Source of the DNA: Psococerastis gibbosa
Taxonomy: Eukaryota; Arthropoda; Insecta; Psocodea; Psocidae
Assembly (NCBI GenBank): GCA_963971405.1
Contig: OZ020489.1
Span: 40,378,510 to 40,442,509 of the forward strand
Direction: 5' to 3'
Length of the DNA: 64,000 bases
Positions 10,431 through 21,770 of this stretch are shown one piece after another. The notes under the pieces were generated by a model. It saw only the letters and a list, made by a program, of their open reading frames with translations. It was not told the origin of the DNA and made no database searches. Position numbers and translations under genes: made by a program. Within the stretch, counting starts at the first letter, position 1; every line of letters begins with the position of its first letter.

Positions 10431-10789
10431 CGGCCTTACCATGTTGATTCCATGAGAGCAGAACATGTTTCAAACTGTGGCAAACTTGGTAGTGTGCACA
10501 GCGTTGGCAGGGGAACATGGTGGGACGTGATAACGCGCTGAGACTTTACCAGTCAGTCTACGTGCGTGTCGAGTCCTGGTCACCTCCGATTTAATCGTGT
10601 GACTTGACCATGTTTCCCAAATGGTTCGGAATCCACTATAATCAGGAGGTCCACCCTGTCAGTGAACTCCCCTTTCCCCCAAAGTGAAGGAGTCTGCCCT
10701 TAGGGTGCCTCAAGTTAACAAAGAAACTCACTCCTCCCCCCAGACTGACAGGGTTGCTTAAAGCAGAAATGCCGAAAGCAGGCGTTGGA

Positions 10790-10820
<31 letters not shown>

Positions 10821-10822
10821 GC
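10431..10822 (+). repeat. SINE-like repeat R4, longest copy, with (CAA)n tail
   Basis: Runs from CGGCCTTACCATGTTGATTC through GTGTCGAGTCCTGGTCACC (possibly a degenerate B box) to GCAGGCGTTGGAAACAAC. It ends in a CAA microsatellite (10791-10822). Copies lie at 45376, 51884, 53593, 60955 and 61741. The 3' microsatellite and truncated copies fit a retroposon, but a tRNA head is not certain. Confidence 0.65.
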
Positions 10823-10863
10823 GTACTGTCAGCAGTGTCATCAACAGATTTTAATGGTTAATG

Positions 10864-11165
10864 GATAATGGCCCATAGGTCCCTTGTCCAATACCAACGA
10901 CCCCATGGATTTCGGACAATATTCGAAATGTTTCCGTATGAGTTTTTGGCCATTGGCAAACTGGTATACGTTCTCGATGTCAACCTACACCGGTTACAAG
11001 CAATAATGGACAAGTTGAGACAAGCTTACCATTGACGCAATGAAACAGGCGAAAGCATGACTTAACCAAGTTCAGATACGAGTCCGGGTATAATTGATAA
11101 CTTATTTATAAATATACCCATTCGGCGCAGGGTATTACCAGCCGAAGAAGAAGAAGAAGATTATT
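10864..11165 (+). repeat. Interspersed repeat R5, copy 2, with (GAA)n tail
   Basis: Contains CAATGAAACAGGCGAAAGC and GCGCAGGGTATTACCAGCC and ends in GAAGAAGAAG (11148-11162). The microsatellite end fits a retroposed element. Relatives lie at 5730, 39378, 39655 and 41418. Confidence 0.6.
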
Positions 11166-11924
11166 ATTATTAAACTAGAGCAAAATATCAGAACGTCGAA
11201 AAAGCGTTTAAAAAAAAACGACCATCCACTTATATCGTACAATAGTAGGCGCAATAGTAGGTTAACAAAAAAAACTAATTATATTATGACGGGGAAAACC
11301 CTTAGTAGTAGTAGCCATCTGTGCCATAAATCTCTAGCGTGAAATTTTATTTCCAAACCCATTCAACTCCCACCCCCCCCCCCTCCCTTTTACCCCGGAG
11401 AATTATTCGAAATAAAAAGAAAATGGAGCATAATAATGGCGGCTCGTTAACCGTCCTTTTATTCGACGGCTGCAGAAGACAAACGATTGAAATGACGGAA
11501 GCAAGTGGCTTGGAAACGAAATTAAACAGAAAAGTGTTTGGAAGAAGGTAATGATGGTTTAATGGGAGGGGGGGGGGGGTTGAAGGAGCACCCGGTACTG
11601 GACGGTGTCCAAAATGTGGTTCTAAATGTCGCGGCGAGGGTTTTGCTTTATAAGGCAGACTCTGCCTTTTATATGGTGATATTTATGGAAAATCTAAAAA
11701 ACCAATGATTTTTCTTTGAGGTATGGGTTAGGTTTTTTGACCATCCCACATTTTTTTTAAGCCATTGTCCCGTTCCGTAGAGTAACAATGTTTCTATACA
11801 ACCTGTACTGAGCTGCAACGGTCCCCGAAAAAAATACGCAGAAATGTTGTAAATTAAGTCCCGGAATGTTCCGGAATTTCACAAGCCATGTTTAACTTGT
11901 GATAAGATTTTTTTTAATGAATGA
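11166..11924. other. No gene seen; C and G runs
   Basis: A C tract lies near 11368-11385 and a G tract of about 11 near 11569-11579. The frame at 11339-11551 spans the C tract and has no recognisable feature. Confidence 0.4.
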
Positions 11925-12080
11925 GTGAATTTATTCCCAAGACAATATACAGTATACAGTATATGCACATTACAATCATTAAAAAAATAATCATAAAATT
12001 CCTTAAAATCCTTTATGAGGTGTTTACTGAGACGGGACAAAGATCCTGTTACAGGTCGTAGATAATAATTCATAATAATT
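11925..12080 (-). mobile_element. LINE 3' UTR/tail remnant
   Basis: GAATGAGTGAATTTATTCCC read on the minus strand is a GGGAATAAATTCACTCATTC-type tail, as at 42.4 and 47.95 kb. No coding part is recognised. Confidence 0.35.
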
Positions 12081-12085
12081 ATGTA

Positions 12086-12460
12086 GATTATTATGCGACC
12101 ATTACAAGACTGAGAAGTGGCCATGGGGTCTCGAAGAGGTACTTGTGGAAGATTGGTAGGGACCCCAGCATGTGCGACACTTGTCCGGGGTCAACTGAAA
12201 CCCTACAGCATATCATATTGGAATGCCCATCACACTCAGCACAGCGTACAGTCCTCCTCAATTGCCTCCTAAATTCCATAGTCAGACCTTTCAATCTACT
12301 TTCGATTCTAGAAACATGCAGCCCAACAATATATTTTGCTTTACTTACTTTTTTAAAAAACAGTAAAAAAAACTATTTAAGAATGACCTGGATTAATGTC
12401 GCTCATTAGTGGCTGAATGGCTCCCCATCGCCAACGTAAAAAAAAAAAAAAAAAAAAAAA
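12086..12460 (+). pseudogene. LINE C-terminal domain with poly(A) tail
   Basis: The open frame from about 12098 gives TRLRSGHGVSKRYLWKIG and then CDTCPGSTETLQHIILECP. This is the C-x2-C...H-x4-C knuckle that follows RNase H in I/R1/jockey-type retrotransposons, and it continues to a stop at 12409. After about 30 bp of 3' UTR comes a pure A23 tract (12438-12460). The element is 5'-truncated within or just after RNase H. I could not define a clear target duplication. Confidence 0.75.
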
Positions 12461-13334
12461 GGAGTAGGCCTATTATGAAAGATGAATTGATTTTACTTAC
12501 TGAAATTGTAATTAATTGTTCTCTTACTAGTTACTATAGAATTATAGATGGTGCAGCCTTTCCCGAGCTCGGTACCTGGCGTTTTCCTATATTTAATTAT
12601 ATATTTAAATACAATAAATAATACAAATTTAAATAAATTAATTATTAAAAAATTTAATAAATATTAAATAGGGCAATATTTAAATTGTCACTAGGTCGCA
12701 GAACGCATAATTGGAGAAATTTAATAAAAAAAAATCAAAAAACTATCTCATATCTACAGAAAAAATTGCTTTTAGAGACGTTTTCTGTGACAAAACACGC
12801 CCCACAGGCACGTAATACCCATGCCGCACAATACGCAGGTATACGTAAGGCGCCAAAATTTAACGGGCGTCAAACTTTCAAAATCAAGGAAATAAAAGTC
12901 GGCCTACATATTGATTTTAAAAATATATGTAACGAGAAAAAATGTCCCACAACAGATTTGACATTTTAACTTAAATTAGGATAAAAACTTCCGATTTCTT
13001 TGGAGGTAGATGATTCAGTACTTTCCCGAAACTAAGCAGCAACTGGCTGTCATTCGTTTAGGATGGGGGGGGGGGGGGGGGGCTCGTTAAAACTGTCTAA
13101 ACCACCGAACGGTGGAGATACGCCCCTACATCTATAATAACTCTAGCCACCATTGCCTTTAATAGTAATTTTTTTCTATAACTGTTATAAAAAGTTCTCA
13201 AGCCTGCATGTGGGCTTGTTCGTACATTGACCGAAGCCCTCACCCCAAAAATTGACTATTCACTTAGCTAAAAACCAGATTTTTTTAGGGGGGGGGGGCT
13301 GGTTTTCATGCAACAATTGTACAGGTAATTAATA
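12461..13334. other. No gene seen; G20 run
   Basis: A G run of about 19-20 lies at 13064-13082 and another near 13290-13299. The frame at 12685-12969 has no recognisable motif. Confidence 0.4.
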
Positions 13335-13420
13335 CCAGTCTTGTGAGTTACGACACGTCTTCGATCGCATAATAAGGTACAGAGACTCACACAAGCACGC
13401 TACCACCTTCCACCATCCCA
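13335..13420 (-). repeat. SINE S2 fragment
   Basis: Holds the tRNA-like head and TTGTGAGTTACGACACGTC of S2 in antisense. The body is missing. Confidence 0.6.
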
Positions 13421-13435
13421 CCAAATCCAAATAAA

Positions 13436-13504
13436 TACATAAATAAATATTGGCTTTTCGTTCTATTACTAAGCCAACCTAACGGAGTTAGGGCTATAAA
13501 GCCA
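13436..13504 (-). repeat. SINE S3, 3' end fragment
   Basis: TTCTATTACTAAGCCAACCT and GAGTTAGGGCTATAAAG are the antisense of the S3 3' region (compare 23690-23775). It joins poly-C module P at 13505. Confidence 0.65.
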
Positions 13505-13560
13505 ATAGCGTAAATAACTTTTGCTGCCCCCCCCCCCCCACAAGACCTTTGGTGCGCCCT
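13505..13560. repeat. Poly-C repeat module P, copy 2
   Basis: Same GCGTAAATAACTT, C tract, then ACCTTTGGTGCGCCCT arrangement as 1790-1852. Confidence 0.5.
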
Positions 13561-13562
13561 AT

Positions 13563-13930
13563 CCATTGGCGTAACGATAGAATTTCGAGGGGCGGGGGGT
13601 GTAAAGGGAGGCCTGGGACTTGGGAGTCTCCCCCGGTGGAGATGTTTCGGAAATATAGGGCGGAAAAATAGCAGTATCTATTAAAATTTACAGGTCACTA
13701 ACACAATTGCTAATAAGGGGGGCCCGGTTTTTTTTTCCTTTTGTAAAATAGGCCTGAAATTGTAGGGTTTTACGCATTTTGAGAGCAATAACTTCAAAGT
13801 TACGGCGATGAATATAATTGCAAACAAGGGGGCCTGGGGGTCTCCCCCGCGTGAAAATTTTTGTAAAAAAAGGCCTGAAACAGTGGGGTTATATGCATTT
13901 TGAGCATTGTATCAAGGATAAGGCTGAAAT
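13563..13930 (+). repeat. GC-hairpin repeat family R6, about three modules
   Basis: Starts TGGCGTAACGATAG, as at 26080. Modules repeat the order CAAGGGGGCCTGGGGGTCTC, CCCCGCGTGAAAATTTTTGT, GGCCTGAAACAGTGGGG and ACGCATTTTGAG. The TIR-like start and non-coding body suggest a decayed non-autonomous transposon with internal duplication. Confidence 0.55.
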
Positions 13931-14063
13931 ACTGGGATGATTTAATTCCATCTATAAGTTTTCTTAGTACAAACCTGGAACTGTGAGCCGAAGTGCGCCT
14001 ACAGCAATACTGCGTCCCCCCCCCCCCCACCACGGGGGTTACGGGGGTGTTATTTCTACCATT

Positions 14064-14212
14064 GTAATAAAGACCTCTCTTACACTCAACTAGGAAGGCC
14101 CGGGACCACCTGCTTTACATACCCTCCGAAGCATGACCAGAAAATATAGCAAGTGTGAGACTTGAACCAACAACCTTTCGAGTGAAAGTCGGAGGCTGTA
14201 CCACTACCCTTC
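14064..14212 (-). repeat. tRNA-derived SINE S3, nearly complete
   Basis: Antisense of the S3 consensus: CTCAACTAGGAAGGCCCGGG, CCTGCTTTACATACCCTCCG, then the B-box region (GGTTCAAGTCTCACACTTGC on the minus strand) and the A-box half ending near the GTAGTGGTAC-like motif. Confidence 0.75.
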
Positions 14213-14663
14213 ATGTCCTTATCAGCCAGTTCCCAGCCCTTGACCCTCTGTCGTCTCTTTTGATAAGCTCAAACCTCATCAGTCCATTGAATAGCCTCAA
14301 AGTGTTATTTTTGAGGCATGGAAATTGGAAATCTTAAAATTGTAAGCACTGAGATTCTTTTTGATATTGTTGATTTTGAATTGGATCCAACTCGTTTCGC
14401 GGTAAGCAGTCAGCTTTATAATATTATTTATTCGCTGAAAGAAATGCCGATTCTCTGATTTACGCATAGTTCGGTTCTATTTTTGGAATGCAACGATGTA
14501 TAAACAGCCAAATAACAATGCCAGATGTAACCAGTATCTTTCTGCACATTTTATAAACAAATAGACTACTAATGCCAAGGTCACAAATTAATAGTCCCCT
14601 CTGTACTAAATCGCTTTCTTTTGCGGCACAAAAACTGAAATCAGTGGCGTAGGCCCTATTAAG
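14213..14663. other. No gene seen
   Basis: No supportable coding sequence. CAGTGGCGTAGGCC at 14643 resembles the start of repeat R6 but leads directly into SINE S2. Confidence 0.35.
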
Positions 14664-15190
14664 CGACTTCGGTGGCAAGGTGGTAGCGTGCTTGTACTTA
14701 TGTGAGTATCTACACACCTTGCGGTTGGAGACGTGTCGTAACTTGACACAAGTACCTATTAGGCGCCCATTCCACCGACCGGCTAGGGCTATTTACAAAA
14801 ACGGTGACGTGGTAGCAGACATTCAAGACATAGGTGGCGTGACATTGACGGAAATGTTTGTATTTCTTTTTATAGAAATCTATTAAAATGTTTGTACTTA
14901 ACATATCCCATGACGCCATTTTTTAATTTTAGTTTGTTTGTTTGTGATTTTACTGTATGATCATTGATCAATTATAACTATGGCATAGAGGAAAATAAAC
15001 ATTTCCGTCAATTCTGCAATGCGAGGTCGGTGGAAACCCCGCCTATGTCTTGAATGTCTGCTACCACGTCACTGTTTTTGTAAATAGCCCTAGCCGGTCG
15101 GTGGAATGGGCGCCTTAGTTACTTAGTGAGACGATTGAAGAGGTTAATCGGAATCATTCATTAAATTGTTTGTACGTGATTTAACCCTTT
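14664..15190 (+). repeat. SINE S2, split by a Harbinger-like MITE
   Basis: The S2 head and middle (14664-14761) and the S2 3' half (15118-15190) are collinear with the 7573 copy. They are separated exactly by the element at 14762-15114 with a TTA duplication. The SINE therefore predates the MITE insertion. Confidence 0.85.
14762..15114. mobile_element. PIF/Harbinger-like MITE A1, TTA target duplication
   Basis: About 72-bp near-perfect terminal inverted repeats start GGCGCCCATTCCACCGACCG and end with its reverse complement. TTA flanks both sides (14759-14761, 15115-15117). A TWA target duplication and GG-start TIRs are characteristic of PIF/Harbinger. The 353-bp interior has no coding capacity and contains TTTAGTTTGTTTGTTTGTGA, shared with element A2 at 19.4 kb. 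Confidence 0.85.
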
Positions 15191-15699
15191 TTTTAAAAAA
15201 TAATAAATAAATAAGTAAACATAAAATATTTGGAGGAGCAACAAAACCCAGATCTTCTACGGCCAACAACCAAGCAATCACCCGATTTTTTTTTTTTTTT
15301 TTTGCATTCTCAATTGGCCTATATTATATTATTATACATTATATTATAATTATAGTTATTCGGTCTAACCTGATCTAGTGAGTAATATTTCACTTATTTT
15401 GAGTTTAACTCTTGTCCCACTCACTAGTATCCTTTTAGGAGTAGAATATACAGGTAAACTAATTTTTTTATCCGGAAGCGGGGTGCGAAAATTGTTTGAG
15501 GGTACATATGTACATATGTTATCAATTTTTATGAAATCTCCCTACACCTGATTGGCCTGAGCCGAAAGGGATTTTTTTTAAATCGTGGGCAAAATAAATT
15601 TAGACACATTGTCGATACCTCATTTTTTCTCTTTATTCATTTTCATAATTGTCCGTCCAGCTTCATAGGTCCCTGTGAACTCAGAAAAGGGCTCCGGTC
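15191..15699. other. No gene seen; T19 run
   Basis: A T run lies at about 15285-15303. GAGCCGAAAGGGATTTTTTT at 15560 matches the tip of repeat D, so a small D fragment lies near 15540-15585. Confidence 0.4.
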
Positions 15700-16060
15700 C
15701 TCAAAAATACGAGACTGTGACATTACCTCGCCGGGCATTACATCGCTGGACAGTACATCGCCGGGCACTTCCTCGCGTGACAGAGCATCGCCAGACAAAT
15801 CTCTTTTCTTACATTAAACCTAACATGGACAAGGCATGGCGTATATGCAAATTTCGGTCACTGCATCGCCAGCCATTACCTCGCTGACAAGTACATCGCC
15901 AAAATTGAAATATCGGGCGTTGCATCGCCAGACAAGTCTCTTTTCTTACAATAAATCGAATACGGACAACACATCGCTGTTTATGCAAATTTTGGTCATT
16001 ACAACGCCGAGCTTCTCATCTCAACCACCAGGTCGCGACACTGCCCTCTCTTTTTAAATT
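15700..16060 (+). repeat. Repeat E, copy 1, with 15-bp units
   Basis: The left part (15723-15797) is five consecutive 15-bp units of the form TTACATCGCCGGGCA. Scattered units recur at 15864-15900 and 15930. A second copy on the opposite strand at 36060-36495 is almost identical along about 350 bp. Spacers TCTCTTTTCTTACA and TATGCAAATTTCGGTCA recur inside each copy. No class-diagnostic end is seen. Confidence 0.75.
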
Positions 16061-18229
16061 TTTCAAAATTGGCTCTGTGCAACTGAATACAAAATGGAAT
16101 TATACGGTTTTGCCACCAGGCTGGGGGTGAGGCGGTCGGCGGGCAAGACCACCTTTACGTTATTCCTAGGCTAGCATAGTTTCATTTTTGTAGGATTTGT
16201 ACGTACCGTAATTAGATAGGGAAACTATGAATTCAACTGAATACTTATTGAAAGATCAAAGATGAGGCGATAGAGCGCTTCGATTTTTAGCCTCTCCCTC
16301 TCTTGTTTTGAGCGCATATTCGGAGCACGCTCTTGTTTCGCTCCTCTCGCGATGTCATCTAAATTGTGTGTATCGTACATTTACATCATCAAGCTTGATA
16401 GGAGAATTGCATTTTCAAATAATTACTTATTTATACATAGGCTGTTAAAAAATTACCGTTTCAATTGGGTGGTGATATTGACTTATTGCAATGAACTACA
16501 TAAAATATGTAACCCGGTAAGTAGGCTAATAAGTATAATAATTTGATAGTAAAGTAAACTAAAAATATTTATGAGCATAATATCTTAAGAGTCTTAAACA
16601 ATAATGTGCCCAGACTTTCGTGCAATCGATCGAAATTGGTCGAACACAGTTAACACATTACTGTCAGATTAGGTCAAATTGTTCGTTGGAGTATAAAATT
16701 ATGGAAATAATATTGTCCTAAATGCACCGATAATTTTAAGGTTGCGCTTAACATCAATATGAGGGTAATAATCGTAACATTGTAAAAGTAAAGCCTTGTT
16801 CAGCATGAATGTAACTCGCCTTCTCTAGGAGTTATAATTGCCTGCATAGGGTAATACTGCAAAATTAAGGCTCTGCAAGCAATGTATACCACAGGCATTT
16901 CTGTCGCGGTGCATGCGCATTATGATTTCTCAGAATCGCGCCGTTTTCAAATTTTACTTGCGCTCATTTTGATACTAGTTAATTTGATTTAATCCATTAA
17001 AAATCATCACATTTAAACATTACACAACGTGAGGTTCTTTGTTCTTTAAAGAGTACCGTACTTTGTAAGTACAGGAAAATGGAAATTAATCAAATAGAAA
17101 ACTATATTAGAAAATAACAGTATTATTGCATTTCGGCTAATTTTTCTATTTCTAACTTGGGCATGCAGCATAGCCAATTTCTTTTGGATTAGCTAAGCCT
17201 TAAAAGTCTTTAGTCAAAATCAATAAATTCTTGGACTTTTGATATCCGTGTAGCCGTGTGCAGCTTGTTTCATTAAAGGTTCCCGACGCTTACTAATAAC
17301 TCTGCCCTAAGATAGTGAGTATGTTATCATTTTGCATATACAAGTTTTGGTGAGTTTCGAGGTTTAGCCTACAGCACTTAAGGGCTGGCCTAAATTTGAA
17401 TCTGACATGGTAACTATAGGCCTGAACATCAACCCTGATCGCCAGGCTTCTATATACAGTATGTACCGACTTCAATAGGTCATGTAGCATAGTATTCTCT
17501 TTTGTCATGTCATCTAGAAATAGAATTAAAATATTGCTTTTAGCAATCCATTCTATTGACCTTTATTGTATTACCGTCCGATTGCCTGGTCAGAGCAATC
17601 CATTTGCCAGAGAATTGGATGACTAGCTCTATGATACGGAAGGTCAAAGGTCAAGACTTGCCCAGCCTGGGTCCAGCCAACTTTAAAGTGGGTTGATTGG
17701 TAGAACAGGGGAAGAACGCGGCTGTTGGTCATGTTGCTGACTGCAACTTCCCCAATAACGCAGTGGTCATTAGGGATCAGTCCACATTGGGTTGTTTTTT
17801 GTGTGAACCCCTATAGTGTTAATTACACCAAAATTGAATACGGTATAGTCTTTGAATGCCAGAATTGACAAATACTTTAAACTGACAAGGTCTACGGCAC
17901 TTGACAATATAAATTATATTATGTGGCTCCTGAAAAAATTACTAAATTTCTATGGGCAACTCCCATAGACAAATAAACTAATATGGCAACTCCGCCAACT
18001 CGTCTAGCTAGCCTACATAATACTATATTATATTCAATGCTATGTCACATAGGCCATATAGCGTATACGCATACGGTGCAAACCATAGACAAATAACTAA
18101 CGGTGCAAACCCACCAGGCAGGCAGGCACCAACGGCACCAGCAAATACAGCCAATGCCCAATACAGGTAAAAAGTAAAAAATAATAGGGATATATTGTTT
18201 CCATTGTACTTTGTAGGGTGTTGGCCTGG
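16061..18229. other. No confident gene; unique-looking sequence
   Basis: An open frame starts at the ATG 16352 just after a CTCTCGCGATG motif and runs to a strong donor-like CCG|GTAAGT at 16519. Without a partner exon or a recognisable domain I do not call a gene. The rest is AT-rich with no repeat I recognise. Confidence 0.3.
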
Positions 18230-18590
18230 CCTTGAGGTTACGCATGCGCTGCGCTGGTGGGCTGGTCCACTCCCTCCAGGCTCTAATTTTAGATTTTAGT
18301 GATTTTACCCTCCTGAAAGTCCTGATTTTCAAGACGCGCCCGCCACGTTCCAACTTCCAAGTGGCAAGTGCACCCTGCTCCAGCGGCCAGCCCTTCCCGA
18401 ATTTCCATTCCCTCTGGCAGTCTGGCTACCTTCACAATCCGCAATTTCGCATCGCATTTATTTTTATATCGTAGTATTAACGTCTATAACGATTACTTAA
18501 AGCTGCGAGTGTGTGATGTGTTCTTTCAGGACAACTATTGCGCTATGGATATAATGGGAAAGTTGTTCGTTGGCATAAATAAAGGTAAGT
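18230..18590 (+). other. CpG-bearing segment, candidate promoter and first exon
   Basis: GC content and CpGs rise from about 18235 (ACGCATGCGCTGCGC, an NRF1-like motif, then ACGCGCCCGCCACG) in otherwise AT-rich DNA. One frame is open from 18368 through ATG 18545 (MDIMGKLFVGINK) to a strong donor AAAG|GTAAGT at 18583/18584. A TTCTTTCAG acceptor-like motif ends at 18529. Only motif evidence supports an exon. No homology is recognised. A compatible downstream exon candidate is at 30114. Confidence 0.25.
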
Positions 18591-18996
18591 TTTTTATCAT
18601 TTTTTTATTATAAATATCCGGTTATAAACGTAAAATACGTCATAGACCATATCATATAACTTATATCAGTTCTGTAGTCGCAGTCCCATAGACGAACAAG
18701 GATAGCTAAGAAATTTTCTTTTATTTGTCGTCTGTAGGCCACCCTTCATAGGTACCTACGCCTTGAGTCTTGACCGATGCAGGTTACATTTGCAATGGTC
18801 AAACTAGGTAAAATAAAGCCATCCAATGGGCAAGTCTATGGCCGCCCATAATTTCTTTATTGATTGAAATATAATAAATATAATATAAAATATATATATA
18901 AATAAATATAATAATAATAAATAATATATGAATAGGCTACCAAGACATGCTTGCCAAATGTGGGACGTGGGTCACATCCACATTTTCATTATCGTG
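18591..18996. other. AT-rich low-complexity sequence
   Basis: TA/TAA-rich stretch (18865-18935). No gene is seen. Confidence 0.5.
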
Positions 18997-19356
18997 CAGG
19001 GCCTCCACTTGGTCACTTTTTCAACTATTGGTTACTTTTTTTCAATCTAGGTAACTTTTTTCATATTTGGTTACTTTTTTGAGGGGTTTTTGACATATTT
19101 TTAATTTTTTCAAGAAATAAAAATTGTGTTTCTTGCAATCACGTGCAACTTAAAATTTGGCGTCGGCGTTAATATTTAAAATGGTATTGTGGGGTCTGCA
19201 GTCTGCACACAGCAGTCTACACAAAATACAAAAGCCAAACAAGGTCACGCAACCCCCATTCATAAGTGGCAACTCAGTACCTGGCCTGTCCTGGCGAGGC
19301 CTCGCTCCACCTCTCTGCCCTCTGGAACTACCCCCTCGGCTTAACGCCTTAGCTTA

Positions 19357-19806
19357 GGCGGGTATTCCGCATACGTACAACGTCAATGAAAATTATGAAA
19401 TTGAAGGACATTTCAATTTCTCATTGATGGGGGCCATTCCATATGTTTTTTCAAAAATTGACAATTTTCAATTGAAGCGTATGCGTGAAATTTTTGAAAT
19501 TTGTTTGCATTTGTTTTCCTCGTCGCCTTATTATTTATTCCTTATTATAATTTTTATACAGAAATGCGTTCTTTTTAAAGAAATCAATTAAAATAGTTTT
19601 ACTTGTCATATCCCATGACGCCATTTTTTAATTTTAGTTTGTTTGTTTGTGATTTTACCAAAGAAGGAAAGAACTTCTAATATTCTAATATTTTACTCTA
19701 TGATCAATTGATAATTGATCAATTTTAACAATGGCATAGAGTAAAATTGAAATGTCCTTCAATTTCATAATTTTCATTGACGATGTACTTATGTGGAATG
19801 GGCGCC
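19357..19806. mobile_element. PIF/Harbinger-like MITE A2, TTA target duplication
   Basis: 450 bp between TTA duplications (19354-19356, 19807-19809). The tips are GGCGGGTATTCCGCATACGT and its near inverse ending ATGTGGAATGGGCGCC. The subterminal TGAAAATTATGAAATTGAAG is repeated in inverted form at the right. The core shares CATGACGCCATTTTTTAATT with MITE A1. Confidence 0.85.
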
Positions 19807-19880
19807 TTATGGACATGGACTGTGGATTATCCGCTACAGTAGTCAGTAAGTGTTAAGTCAGTAACTGCGCTGTACTGTAA

Positions 19881-19982
19881 GCGGAGTTAGGGCTATAAAG
19901 CCCTCTCTTACAATCAACTAGAAGAGCCCGGGACCGCCTGCTTTACATGCCCTCCAAAGCATGGCGAGAAAATGCAGTGTAG
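19881..19982 (-). repeat. SINE S3, 3' half
   Basis: Antisense S3 blocks: GCGGAGTTAGGGCTATAAAG, CAACTAGAAGAGCCCGGGAC and CATGCCCTCCAAAGCATGGC. The tRNA half is missing. Confidence 0.7.
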
Positions 19983-20029
19983 CTCCTGACATATAAAAAG
20001 AGCAAGGCCGCCAGACGTCCGGGTTTTCG

Positions 20030-20445
20030 AAGGCCATAGCCAAGGGGGATGGGCTTATTGGGCTGCAGCCCCCCCCCCCCAACAGAAGTCTTATTCATTG
20101 AAATAATATTGCATTTCACTCAAAAAGGGGAGACCCCCCGGGAAAAATTTGAAGATGAAAAAGTGCAAAAAAGTGGGCGGTTACGTCAGGAAAGCTTGCA
20201 AAGGAATGCATATTCATATTTCTCCAAACAGGGGACAGGGGGTCTTCCCCGGGGGAATTTTTTTGAAAAAGTAGGTCCAAAAAAGTGAGGTTTTACGATT
20301 TTAACTGCAGTAAAGTTTATAATTTACTGAGGAAGACCCATTTATGTTACCGAACTAGATTTATTTCATTCTCAACTTTTCATTTCGGGGGGGGGGGGGG
20401 TTGGAGGGGGCTTATTGGGCTGGAGACACCCAGTCCCCGGTCCCC
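20030..20445 (-). mobile_element. Family C (hAT-like) debris
   Basis: Starts with the family C tip AAGGCCATAGCCAAGGGGG and CTTATTGGGCTGCAGCC, then continues in the opposite orientation through CTCCCCGGGGGAA-type and TTCATTTCGGGG(n) to GGGCTTATTGGGCTGGAG. Two ends in opposite orientation imply rearranged or nested copies. G and C runs are prominent (20069-20080, 20387-20400). Confidence 0.5.
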
Positions 20446-21071
20446 AATCCGGCTGAAAATTTGTGGACGAACCGGACAATGCAAAAAACGAATAAAATTT
20501 ATAACCAAAGTAATAAATAATTAATACAAAGTTAAAAATGTTTTTTCCATTCGGCATTAACGTTGCAATTTTGATTTCAGTCACTTCATTAAAAAAATAC
20601 AGAAAATTCAATTTAAACTTCGTAAAATTGATAGTAATTATTATTGTACTTCCCTGAATCTGACAACACTGAAGAAGAGAGTTAAATTTTTTAGGGCGTA
20701 GGTGTGCATGGAGTTGCAAAGTTTCCCAAAATTGAAACACTGTCCTTAATTAATATAGAATTTTATTGCCCTACAAATTTCAAGTTCGTCAAAGTTCATT
20801 GATTTTATATTGCTTATTAGCGTATGAAACCCCTGACCAGGTTTTACAGTGATGTAGCCTGGTTACTAAAAAGTTACTTTTTTCAAAGTTTAGGTTACTA
20901 TTTCAACTATTTAGGATCAATTTTACGATGGAGGCCCTGCATTACGCATGGTACACACTAACATACGGTATGTGAATATAGAAACATGAAAAAGGAACCA
21001 GCTGGAGCATTTGAATTTCCCCATGTTCCCAGAAATATGTTGCCTTTGCCACCAAAAGATTGACTACACCA

Positions 21072-21770
21072 AGGCCGTAGGCAAGGGGGCTTATTGGGCT
21101 GCAGGCTGTAGCTCCCCTTTTCCGAAATTAAAAGTTGATAAATAAATAAATCTAGTGCAGTGACATGAATATGCCTTCCTCTGTAAATTATAAGCTTTAC
21201 TACTGTTAAAATAGTAAAATCTCAATATTTTTCCTACCTATTTTTCAAAAATTAATATTTCCCCCTGGGTAGACCCCCGGGCAGCAAACAGGGGGGTTTG
21301 CATCAATATGAATAACCATTCCTTCGTAAGCTTTTTAAAATCTATACTCTGCTTACTGTTAAAATGCGTAAACCCCCACTATTTTGCACTAGCTTATAGT
21401 TTCCAATTTTTCCCCCGGCAGTTAAATCCAATAGTATTTCTATACAATCTAAACCGTTGTAATAATTAATTACACTACGTTTTACTGATTTAGTCCGCAT
21501 AGCCGCAAAATATTATCTGCCTGTGTCTGCACCAAAGCTATAAGTCCGCCAATAAATTGACGTTTGATATGCCTTTCCTATTATACAATATATTCGAGTA
21601 ACACCATAACTTTATATAGAGAATACACACAGGATACAATTGAGCTCCCAAAAGACCATTTTACACTAGATAGGATTGTAGTCACCACAGCCCCCCCCTC
21701 CCCCTCACTTTCTTGTTGTGTTTTTTTTTTTTGCAAATCCGACCCTGTCGATTCCTAATCTGTCCGTCAC
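21072..21770 (+). mobile_element. Family C element, right end degraded
   Basis: Begins CAAGGCCGTAGGCAAGGGGG at 21072 and is collinear with the copies at 23.3-24.5 kb, through TGCCTGTGTCTGCACCAAAG, AATAAATTGACGTTTGATAT and TTACACTAGATAGGATTGTA. It ends in a C-rich tract near 21690 without the expected inverted tip. Non-coding. Confidence 0.6.

Larger units (their letters stand above)
18997..20939. mobile_element. Possible composite hAT-like element with CAGGGCCTCCA tips
   Basis: CAGGGCCTCCA at 18997 and its inverse TGGAGGCCCTG ending at 20939 are followed inward by related GTTACTTTTTTCAA-type sequence on both sides. A CAGGG tip suits hAT, but the flanking eight bases do not match well. The span encloses Harbinger MITE A2, an S3 SINE and family C debris. 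No transposase is visible. Confidence 0.45.

Noticed and set aside
12569-12583. CGAGCTCGGTACC, identical to part of common cloning-vector polylinkers
   Set aside because: Only 13 bases match, the flanks are AT-rich genomic sequence, and adjoining polylinker sites are absent. Chance is the simplest explanation.
16352-16518. Open frame from ATG to a GTAAGT donor
   Set aside because: No partner exon, domain or conserved feature visible. One donor-like motif is expected by chance at this scale.
18997-20939. Firm hAT assignment for the CAGGGCCTCCA-tipped span
   Set aside because: The inverted tips are real, but the flanking eight-mers TTATCGTG and CATTACGC do not match, so it is reported only as possible.
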